This document shows positions 7,812 to 14,426 of a DNA stretch of 35,997 nt, in pieces. How positions within the stretch are numbered: position 1 is the stretch's first letter; each line of letters starts with the position of its first letter. The stretch spans positions 1 to 35,997 of the forward strand of contig JAZRDX010000060.1 of NCBI GenBank assembly GCA_045660565.1. The letters are read 5' to 3'. Both the position numbers and the translations under genes were made by a program. The notes under the pieces were generated by a model. The model ran no database searches. It was not told the origin of the DNA and saw nothing but the letters and a program-made list of their open reading frames with translations. The DNA comes from SIG673 sp045660565. Its GTDB lineage: Bacteria > Bacillota > Clostridia > Oscillospirales > CAG-272.

Positions 7812-8878
7812 TACTTATTACCTCCTTTTTCCGCCGCAGCCTCTATTGCCGCAAGAACCTGCTCGGGCGACGGAATCATACCGCCTGAGCGGTTGCAAAG
7901 CGTTACCTCTGCCTTTCCGTTTACGGCAAGCTTAATATCCTCTATCATCTGTCCCATTGAAAGCTCAACGGAGATAAAGGACTTAACCTTTTCCGCGGCA
8001 GCGGCAAACTGCTTTTCCGGGAACGGCCAAAGCGTTATAGGTCTTATCATACCGACCTTTATACCCTTTTTACGGGCTTCGTTAATAGCATTTTTGGAAA
8101 CACGGGCTGCAATACCGAATGCCGCTATGCAGATTTCCGCATCGTCCATAAGATACTCCTCGTACATTACCTCGTTCTGCTTTATTACCTCATTGCGCTC
8201 GTAACGCTCAAAGTTGGTTTTTTCAAGCATTTCGGGCTTAAGGTAGAGCGAGTTAACAACGTTATGTTCTCTCTGCATCTTGGTTCCGGTAACCGCCCAG
8301 GGCTTGTCTACCGTTCCGCCTACGGGAATATCAAGAGAAACAGGCTCCATCATCTGTCCCATAGTACCGTCTGCGAGAATCATAGAGGTCATACGGTATT
8401 TATCCGCAAGGTCAAAGCCCTTAACGGTAAGCTCCGCCATCTCCTGAACCGAAGCGGGAGCTAAAACTATCATATGGAAATCTCCGTGAGCGCCGCCCTT
8501 GGTTGCCTGGAAGTAGTCGGACTGAGAAGGCTGAATACCGCCGAGACCGGGGCCGCCTCTCTGAACGTTGATTATAAGCGAGGGAAGATCCGCACCCGCA
8601 AGGTAAGATATACCCTCTCCCTTAAGGGATATTCCGGGGCTGGACGAGGAGGTCATTACGCGCTTTCCCGTTGCGGCAACTCCGTATACCATATTTATAG
8701 CGGCTATTTCACTTTCCGCCTGAAGAAATACTCCGCCGATTTTAGGCATTCTCTTTGCCATATAAGCGGCTATTTCCGTCTGAGGTGTTATCGGATAACC
8801 GAAGTAATGTCTGCAGCCTGCGATTATTGCGGCTTCGGCGATAGCTTCGTTACCCTTCATTAAAACCTTATCTGCCAT
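7811..8878 (-). CDS. vorB: 2-oxoacid:ferredoxin oxidoreductase alpha subunit (VorB-type)
   Basis: 355 residues, typical of VorB/KorA-type alpha subunits. The N-terminus has KGNEAIAEAAIIAGCRHYFGYPITPQ-like sequence (positions about 8-30), then QAESEIAAINMVYGVAATG and TSSSSPGISLKGEG, which form the CoA/TPP-proximal parts of the fold. The C-terminal domain carries RPITLWPFP. It starts 10 bases after the ferredoxin-subunit gene and overlaps the beta subunit by one base. The split alpha/beta/gamma/delta arrangement is the form found in many strict anaerobes. Confidence 0.92.
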   Translation of the reverse strand: MADKVLMKGNEAIAEAAIIAGCRHYFGYPITPQTEIAAYMAKRMPKIGGVFLQAESEIAAINMVYGVAATGKRVMTSSSSPGISLKGEGISYLAGADLPSLIINVQRGGPGLGGIQPSQSDYFQATKGGAHGDFHMIVLAPASVQEMAELTVKGFDLADKYRMTSMILADGTMGQMMEPVSLDIPVGGTVDKPWAVTGTKMQREHNVVNSLYLKPEMLEKTNFERYERNEVIKQNEVMYEEYLMDDAEICIAAFGIAARVSKNAINEARKKGIKVGMIRPITLWPFPEKQFAAAAEKVKSFISVELSMGQMIEDIKLAVNGKAEVTLCNRSGGMIPSPEQVLAAIEAAAEKGGNK

Positions 8879-8888
8879 TTTTAAAGTC

Positions 8889-9095
8889 CTACCTTTCTAC
8901 CTTGATTATACAGTCGGGACACATGGTGGCGCAGAATGCGCAGCCGATACATGCGGCTTCGTTTACAGCCTCTACCGGATGGTGTCCTTTTTGATTGATT
9001 TTGTCGGCGGCAAGTGCGAGAACACCCTTGGGACAGGCGCTTACGCAAAGACCGCAACCCTTACATTTGTCGGTTTTAAACGTCAGTTTTGCCAT
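8889..9095 (-). CDS. vorD: 2-oxoacid:ferredoxin oxidoreductase delta subunit (2[4Fe-4S])
   Basis: A 68-residue ferredoxin-like protein with two complete cluster motifs, CKGCGLCVSACP and CIGCAFCATMCP, each CxxCxxCxxxCP. It transfers electrons between the TPP site of the oxidoreductase and external ferredoxin. It is the first vor gene, 13 bases after the P-loop ATPase and 10 bases before vorB, so it is clearly part of the same transcript. Confidence 0.93.
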   Translation of the reverse strand: MAKLTFKTDKCKGCGLCVSACPKGVLALAADKINQKGHHPVEAVNEAACIGCAFCATMCPDCIIKVER

Positions 9096-9108
9096 TTCAG
9101 TTTCTCCT

Positions 9109-9768
9109 TTACATACGTTTTTGAAGATTTATTTTATAGAGATTTTTTATTTTATCCTTGAGCGGCAGGTACATATTCTCGCTTACCGTGGTATAGAGAA
9201 TGGGCAGTCCTGTTTTCTCCGAAATTTCCTCGGCGTATCCTACCGAGGATAGCACCGTTTCTTCGTCCGTTTCGCCGCCAAGATTCGAATTATTTATGAT
9301 ACAGGTAAATTTTAGTTTACAAGCCGCTTCGATTTCGCGCATAACCTCTATGGCGCTTTCGGCATCTCTTGTCAGCGGTCTGTATTTGTTTACCACGTAT
9401 ATCATTTCAAAATTGTTTTCCTCCCGTATTTTAGGAGCTATCCTTCCGAGCGCAAGCGCGCCGCGCTCGTCTCCGCCGACGTCAAGAATACTGTAAAGCG
9501 TTTTGTCGTCGGTAACCGCGTACATATCCTGCGGAAGCGCGGGAATATCAACGTTACTGTTCGCGTATTCGGAGCAGATAAGTCTTATACCGTTATCAGC
9601 GAGCTGTCTTTCGCTGTCCTTGGTTCTGAAATACGGGTTTACTATGTCAATATCCGCAATAGCGGTATTTTCGTGCTGTTTCTTTAAATCGAGCGCAAGG
9701 GATACGGCTATATTCGTTTTGCCGCTTCCGTAATGTCCCGATATTATGGTTATTCTCCTGAAATCCAT
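9109..9768 (-). CDS. P-loop ATPase (SIMIBI/ParA-MinD-like) of the vor operon
   Basis: 219 residues with a Walker A GHYGSGKT at residues about 11-18, then a switch-like DIDIVNPYFRTKD, ILDVGGDERG as a Walker-B-like segment, and NKYRPLTRD. This matches the CobQ/MinD/ParA nucleotide-binding fold. No DNA-binding or membrane-targeting element is obvious. It lies between the valine-regulated acyl-CoA synthetase (17-base gap) and vorD (13-base gap), so its role is tied to the oxidoreductase pathway, perhaps in enzyme maturation or in regulation. That role is inference and the biochemical function is not known to me. Confidence 0.8.
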   Translation of the reverse strand: MDFRRITIISGHYGSGKTNIAVSLALDLKKQHENTAIADIDIVNPYFRTKDSERQLADNGIRLICSEYANSNVDIPALPQDMYAVTDDKTLYSILDVGGDERGALALGRIAPKIREENNFEMIYVVNKYRPLTRDAESAIEVMREIEAACKLKFTCIINNSNLGGETDEETVLSSVGYAEEISEKTGLPILYTTVSENMYLPLKDKIKNLYKINLQKRM

Positions 9769-9785
9769 TCCGTCGCCTCGGAAAC

Positions 9786-12074
9786 TTAAAGCTTGTTTCT
9801 CTGAATCTTTCCGCTGGTGGTTTTCGGAAGCGAATCGCGGAACACTACTATTCTCGGGTACTTATAAGGAGCGGTGTGCTTCTTAACGTATTCCTGAATT
9901 TCCTTCTTAAGCTCCTCTGTCGGCTCCTTGCCCTTGACGAGAACTATGCTCGCCTTGACTATCTGACCGCGAACCTCATCGGGAACCGCTGATACTCCGC
10001 ACTCAAGAACGTAGGGAAGCTCCATAATAACGCTTTCAATTTCAAACGGACCTATGCGGTAGCCCGACGATTTAATAACGTCATCAACACGTCCGACGTA
10101 CCAATAAAATCCGTCCTCGTCGCGCCATGCAACGTCTCCGGTGTGGTAATATCCGTCTCTCCACGTTTCTTTAGTCTTTTCGGCATCGCCGTAGTACTCG
10201 GTAGCAAGTCCGCAGGGGTAACCGTTTTTGAGATTAATACAAACCTCACCCTCTTCACTTGTCTTAACGGGATTTCCGTCAGAGTCAAGCAGACATACGT
10301 CGTATACCGGAACCGGCTTACCCATTGAACCGATCTTATGCGGAGCACCGACAAGGTTTCCTATAACCATCGTGGTTTCCGACTGACCGAAGCCGTCCAT
10401 TATCTGAAGTCCCGTCGCCTTTTCAAACTGACGGTAAACCTCGGGGTTAAGCGCCTCGCCCGCCGTCGTCATGTGTTTAACCGAGGAAAGGTCGTATTTC
10501 GAAATATCCTCTTTAATCATCATACGGAGCATTGTAGGCGGTGCGCAGAAGGTGGTAATTCCGTATTTTGCGAACATCGGAAGAATATCCGCGGCATTAA
10601 AGCGGTCAAAGTCGTATACGAAGGTCGCCGCCTCGCAGAGCCACTGACCGTAGAACTTACCCCACATAGCCTTTGCCCAACCGGTATCGGATATGGTAAG
10701 GTGAAGTCCGTCGGGAGAAACGTTATGCCAATATTTCGCAGTGTGGAAATGACCGAGAACGTACTTGTAATTATGTACCGCTATCTTCGGGTAACCGGTC
10801 GTTCCCGAGGTAAAGAACATAAGCATCGTATCGTCTCCGCCGGGAGCGTCAGCCGTACGCTCAAAATGAGTACTGAACAGCGCGCATTCCTCGTCGAAGT
10901 TACGCCAACCTTCGCGCTCTCCTCCGACAATCATCTTATGTACGAGCGACGGACACTTATCTGCGGCAAGATCAACCTGCTCAGCCGCGATTCCGCTACT
11001 CGCGCAGATTATCGCCTTTACACCCGCGGCATTGAAGCGGTATTCGTAGTCGTGGTCGAGAAGCTGATTCATAGCGGGAATCATTATGGCGCCTATTCTG
11101 TTAAGACCGAGCGCGGCATACCAGAACTGATAGTGGCGTCCGAGAACCAGCATTACCTTATCTCCCTTTTTAATTCCGAGAGACTTAAAGTAGTTTGCTG
11201 CTCTGCATGAATATTTCTTAATATCACCGAACGTGAAACGGGTTTCCGTCTTATCTGCGGAAATATGTAACATAGCGAGCTTATCGGGTGTCTTTTTCGC
11301 TATGCCGTCAAGAATATCGTAAGCGAAGTTAAATTTTTCGGTATTTTTAAAGGTTATCGACGTCGGAGTTCCATTTTCGTTTTCGGTAACGTCTATAAAC
11401 TTCTTATAAACGCGGTCCTCGGTATCTTTTTCAAGCGACGGCGACTGCGTTCTTGAAACCTGAGGCTGAAGCTCCGGTATCTTCTCTCCGTTCGGATTAA
11501 GTACCATAGCGTAGAAATGGCAGTCCTCTCCGCCAACAGCTATCATTCCGTGAGGAGTCGAGCTATCGTAATAAATAGAGTCTCCCGCGCCGAGAATTTC
11601 GCTGTGGTCGCCTATCTGAACCTTAAGGTGTCCCTTGATAACTATATCGCATTCCTGACCGTCGTGCGTGGTTACCTCAATAGGCTTATCCTGCGCGTCT
11701 TCTCTGTACTTACTGCATACGTAAAGCGGCTCGGCTATTCTGTTTTTAAAAGACGCGGCAAGGTTATAGTACGTCATTCCGTGCGCCTGCTCTATCTTCT
11801 GACCGTTTCCGCTTCTGGTAAGCGTATAAGACTTAAGCTTCGGGCTTTGTCCCGCTATAATATCGGTAACGTCGACGTTAAACGGCGCCGCGCAGCGGTA
11901 TATAAACGCGAAGTTAAGGTCGGAAAGACCGTTTTCGCAGTTTACGTACTCCTGCTCGCTGACACCCGTTTTCACAGCCATTTCAGCGGCGGTAAGCCCT
12001 TCTATTTCACGGAGCTCCTTTATTCGCTCCGCCATTTCCTTGATTTTTAAATCAAGCTCTGCTATATTCTTCAT
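9786..12074 (-). CDS. HTH-cupin-acyl-CoA synthetase under valine T-box control
   Basis: 762 residues in three parts. Residues about 10-75 form an XRE-type helix-turn-helix (LTAAEMAVKTGVSEQEY). Residues about 130-215 form a cupin (HDGQECDIVIKG, then SSTPHGMIAVGG). Residues about 240-762 form a full AMP-forming acyl-CoA synthetase with TSGTTGYPK from Thr422, DGFGQSE near 561, YHTGDVA, GRVDDVIKSSGYRIGPFE and catalytic-type Lys756 in TSGKIQRNK. Gly replaces the pocket-closing Trp of acetyl-CoA synthetase (GFGQSE against WWQTE), so an acid larger than acetate is expected, and the Val T-box points to isobutyrate. An AGAAAGGA site precedes the ATG. It is closely related, by eye, to the protein at 24059-26323. 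Confidence 0.9.
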   Translation of the reverse strand: MKNIAELDLKIKEMAERIKELREIEGLTAAEMAVKTGVSEQEYVNCENGLSDLNFAFIYRCAAPFNVDVTDIIAGQSPKLKSYTLTRSGNGQKIEQAHGMTYYNLAASFKNRIAEPLYVCSKYREDAQDKPIEVTTHDGQECDIVIKGHLKVQIGDHSEILGAGDSIYYDSSTPHGMIAVGGEDCHFYAMVLNPNGEKIPELQPQVSRTQSPSLEKDTEDRVYKKFIDVTENENGTPTSITFKNTEKFNFAYDILDGIAKKTPDKLAMLHISADKTETRFTFGDIKKYSCRAANYFKSLGIKKGDKVMLVLGRHYQFWYAALGLNRIGAIMIPAMNQLLDHDYEYRFNAAGVKAIICASSGIAAEQVDLAADKCPSLVHKMIVGGEREGWRNFDEECALFSTHFERTADAPGGDDTMLMFFTSGTTGYPKIAVHNYKYVLGHFHTAKYWHNVSPDGLHLTISDTGWAKAMWGKFYGQWLCEAATFVYDFDRFNAADILPMFAKYGITTFCAPPTMLRMMIKEDISKYDLSSVKHMTTAGEALNPEVYRQFEKATGLQIMDGFGQSETTMVIGNLVGAPHKIGSMGKPVPVYDVCLLDSDGNPVKTSEEGEVCINLKNGYPCGLATEYYGDAEKTKETWRDGYYHTGDVAWRDEDGFYWYVGRVDDVIKSSGYRIGPFEIESVIMELPYVLECGVSAVPDEVRGQIVKASIVLVKGKEPTEELKKEIQEYVKKHTAPYKYPRIVVFRDSLPKTTSGKIQRNKL

Positions 12075-12110
12075 ATAAGCAATCCTTTCTTACGTAAGGG
12101 ACTAAGATGT

Positions 12111-12147
12111 AAAAAGCCCGTCCCAAAGATTTTCTTTGAGACGAGCC
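12111..12147 (-). terminator. T-box intrinsic terminator (Val leader)
   Basis: On the minus strand a GCTCGTCTCAAAGA-type stem pairs with TCTTTGGGACGGGC and is followed by TTTTTA. It is the off-state terminator of the valine leader. Confidence 0.9.
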
Positions 12148-12386
12148 TGAAATATCAAACCCGCGGTACCACTCAAATTGCAGCTCTGCTGCCCCTCAGA
12201 GTCAAATAACTCTTTTTGCTCTCACGCGGCTATCACGGGGAGGTTCTACGGAAAAATCTTTCTTCCTCCCGGCTCGAAAGCTACAAACACAGGATTCTCG
12301 TTTAACGGCTCTCACCAAATACCGTCTCTCTGCAAAAACTCCGAATCAAGGTCCTCTTTGTCATCGCCTTTAATATTTATTTTAAT
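12111..12386 (-). promoter_or_regulatory. T-box riboswitch, valine-type (specifier GTA)
   Basis: On the minus strand, AGAGAGACGG and GGTGAGAGCCG mark stem I. GTA at 12284-12282 is followed by G and CTTTCGAGCC, the specifier context. The T-box core TTGAGTGGTACCGCGG lies at about 12161-12177 and precedes a terminator. UGGU agrees with an A73 discriminator, as in tRNA-Val. Uncharged tRNA-Val should therefore turn on the whole synthetase-ATPase-vor operon, which argues that these genes make valine and do not degrade it. Confidence 0.93.
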
Positions 12387-12392
12387 ACAACT

Positions 12393-12421
12393 ATTATAGC
12401 ACCACTAATTTATTTTGTCAA
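12393..12421 (-). promoter_or_regulatory. consensus sigma-A promoter of the Val T-box operon
   Basis: TTGACA at 12421-12416, exactly 17 bases, then TATAAT at 12398-12393. Both hexamers are perfect, so initiation should be strong and control should lie mainly in the T-box. Confidence 0.92.
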
Positions 12422-12449
12422 GACCTTTTTTATAAAAAATATATTTAAT

Positions 12450-12484
12450 TTAAAATAAAAATAGGAAGACACTGCCGTCTTCCT
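12450..12484 (-). terminator. intrinsic terminator after the small membrane protein gene
   Basis: The perfect 8-base arms AGGAAGAC and GTCTTCCT (12463-12470, 12477-12484) have a 6-base loop and are followed on the minus strand by ATTTTTATTTT. Confidence 0.85.
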
Positions 12485-12536
12485 ACCTTAATCTCACTTT
12501 TACATTCTTTCTTTTTAACCGCAAAAAAGGTTTCCT

Positions 12537-12755
12537 TTACTCCCTCGCTTCATCTTCCGTTCTTTTATCAATAACGAGAATCATGACGAGAATCCCTATA
12601 ATCGGAATCGGCAGATATACAAAATCGGTTACCTTAAAGAGTGAATCCGGCGTTGGAGCAAACTTCGGTATAAATGACATAACAAATGCGGCAAGAACCG
12701 TAAGCACAAGTATAGCTATAAGCGTATAAAGCACGGCTTTTAAAACTTTGTTCAC
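12537..12755 (-). CDS. small membrane protein, unknown function
   Basis: 72 residues with two likely membrane helices, at about residues 7-30 (LYTLIAILVLTVLAAFVM) and 49-64 (LPIPIIGILVMILVI). A short Pro-containing outer loop lies between them and a charged tail (DKRTEDEARE) follows. It has its own terminator 50 bases downstream and an isolated position between the Val T-box operon and the exported protein gene. I do not recognise a family. Confidence 0.6.
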   Translation of the reverse strand: MNKVLKAVLYTLIAILVLTVLAAFVMSFIPKFAPTPDSLFKVTDFVYLPIPIIGILVMILVIDKRTEDEARE

Positions 12756-13055
12756 TCTTTTTCACCCTTTCCATAATTTATTTTTAAAAAAATTCAGTTC
12801 AAATTAATTTTGTAATGCGTTTTAATTTTTATTTCGTTAATATTTTAACATATTTTTTCTAATTTGTAAAGGTGTTTTAGTTACATTGTAAGTATATTAA
12901 ATTTACATAAACTTGAACAAAAAAGGTATTCTTTATCGAGAAATAGTGTAAATAGTGGCAAAAACAAAAGAAAAGTCGCGCGTTTTGTGCTTTGACTTCT
13001 CTTTTAGAGTTATGAATTTTCGGTATTTTTTGTTAAATCAATATAAACTCACTGT
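12756..13055. other. 300-base AT-rich intergenic region
   Basis: Very AT-rich sequence containing the terminator of the gene at 13056-13496 on the right and the presumed promoter region of the small membrane protein on the left. I see no further gene, RNA or repeat that I can support. Confidence 0.6.
12953..13005 (-). terminator. intrinsic terminator after the exported 146-residue protein
   Basis: On the minus strand AAAAGAGAAGTC pairs with GACTTTTCTTTT (one mismatch) around an inner GCAC/GCGC-type stem. The CTTTTCTTTTGTTTTTG tail is U-rich. Confidence 0.75.
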
Positions 13056-13496
13056 TTAACCTGTAATTTCTATTTCTGTTATAAGGCAAGAATTATCACT
13101 CAAAACGGCAATTCTCAGCTTTTCCGCCACGCTATTTGCGGAAACGATAAATTCCCAACCGAATTTTCCTTCGCCGTCGGATTTTCTCGGCGATAAGCTT
13201 TCCTCGGTGCTAACCCCCGACGGATAATATACCCTTATTTCATAATCGGTATAGCTTTCTCCTTTAAACGTCAGAAAAACAGTATCTCCCGCTCGCACGT
13301 TTTTCGGTTTTTCAAGTATTTCGATCGGCGCTCCCACACATTGATAATCTTCACCTTCCGTCAGCGTAATACCGCTTCCATCGGATTTATCCACCTGATA
13401 AAAAGGCGGCTTTTCCTTGCCGTACCCTATAAAAATCACGGTAAGAACGCAAAAAAGAGCGACAGATATCGCTATATGAAAAACAAGTTTTTTCAT
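13056..13496 (-). CDS. membrane-anchored extracellular protein, unknown function
   Basis: 146 residues with one N-terminal hydrophobic segment (about 5-25, HIAISVALFCVLTVIFIGYG) acting as a signal anchor or an uncleaved signal. A beta-rich extracellular part follows. The repeated pattern AGDTVFLTFKGESYTDYEIRVYYPSG resembles an Ig-like or bacterial surface beta-sandwich. No lipobox Cys is in the right place. It has its own ribosome site (AGGAGCGACACGCG upstream) and terminator, so it is monocistronic. The function is not recognisable. Confidence 0.6.
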   Translation of the reverse strand: MKKLVFHIAISVALFCVLTVIFIGYGKEKPPFYQVDKSDGSGITLTEGEDYQCVGAPIEILEKPKNVRAGDTVFLTFKGESYTDYEIRVYYPSGVSTEESLSPRKSDGEGKFGWEFIVSANSVAEKLRIAVLSDNSCLITEIEITG

Positions 13497-13556
13497 CGCG
13501 TGTCGCTCCTTTTATATTTTTATTTAAACTCGGAAGAAAACCGTAAATGAGACAGT

Positions 13557-14426
13557 TTACATTATCTTACATTCAATTTTGCGCTCGGTAAACGGCGTTA
13601 CATCGATTTTTTCCGGCGACTTAAAGTCGTTATTCAGGTATTTCTTCCCTACCATTTCGTATTTAGCGCCCGCGGCGGCATTGTACGGAAGAAGCTCAAC
13701 TCTTAAAAGATTTTTCGCGTCCTTAAGAAGCTCCGCTGTTTTAGTAAGGTTTTCACCGTCGTCGTTTACACCCGCTATAAGAGGAATACGCGCGATAAAC
13801 GGAACTCCCGAAGCTATGAGATAGCTTAAATTTTCAAGAATTACTTCGTTGCCTACTCCCGTATAGAGCTTATGCTTTTCGCTGTCGGCGTGCTTAATAT
13901 CAAAAAACAGAAAATCAAGCTTTCCGACAAGCGACTTAAACTTTTCGGGATCGCAGTAGCCGCAGGTCTGCATAGTCTTATGGAAAGGCAGCCCGTCAAG
14001 AACCTCCGAAAGGAAATCCGCCTGCATTGTAGGCTCACCGCCCGAAAAGGTTACTCCACCGCCATCGGAAATGAACGGCGCATACTTCTTTATTTTTTCT
14101 ATAAGCTCTTCCGAGGAATAAACCGTTCCCGAAAGCTTTCTTAGCCCCATAGGACACTTTTCAGTACATTTTCCGCACCCCGAACAGTTCACCTTACCGC
14201 TCTCGAACGCAGAAACGCTTCCGCTGAGAGGACAGCCTTCCACCGTGCATTTTCCGCAGCTTACGCAGGCATTTTTACTGAGCATAACCTGCTGTCTCGC
14301 AGAAAGCCCCTCGGGGTTATGACACCACTTGCAGCGAAGCGGGCAACCCTTTAAAAACACCGTTACTCGCACACCGGGACCGTCGTATACGGAAAATTCC
14401 TTTATGTCAAAAACTACTCCGTTCAT
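13557..14426 (-). CDS. glycyl radical enzyme activating protein (radical SAM)
   Basis: 289 residues. The radical SAM cluster motif CxxxCxxC is Cys28, Cys32 and Cys35 (CPLRCKWCHNPE). An inserted ferredoxin-type domain follows with CVSCGKC..GCP and CSGCGKCTEKCP at about 54-95. GGGVTFSGGEP is the SAM-contacting glycine motif. This three-cluster layout is typical of activases for non-PFL glycyl radical enzymes, while PflA itself lacks the extra clusters. The start ATG overlaps the last base of the TAA of the upstream enzyme gene, so the pair is co-translated. It would install the radical on Gly655 of that partner under anaerobic conditions. Confidence 0.93.
   Translation of the reverse strand: MNGVVFDIKEFSVYDGPGVRVTVFLKGCPLRCKWCHNPEGLSARQQVMLSKNACVSCGKCTVEGCPLSGSVSAFESGKVNCSGCGKCTEKCPMGLRKLSGTVYSSEELIEKIKKYAPFISDGGGVTFSGGEPTMQADFLSEVLDGLPFHKTMQTCGYCDPEKFKSLVGKLDFLFFDIKHADSEKHKLYTGVGNEVILENLSYLIASGVPFIARIPLIAGVNDDGENLTKTAELLKDAKNLLRVELLPYNAAAGAKYEMVGKKYLNNDFKSPEKIDVTPFTERKIECKIM

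Noticed and set aside
6505..9095. Reading the oxidoreductase cluster as branched-chain amino acid degradation.
   Set aside because: Control by T-boxes that open on amino acid starvation argues against a catabolic role. Degradation genes would be expected to be repressed under those conditions.
9109..9768. A chromosome partition (ParA) gene.
   Set aside because: It is embedded in a metabolic operon, with no ParB or parS-like sites nearby, and no DNA-binding element is visible.
12108..12147. A plain terminator for the upstream gene.
   Set aside because: The hairpin belongs to the T-box leader on the minus strand, with antiterminator, specifier and promoter in the right order.
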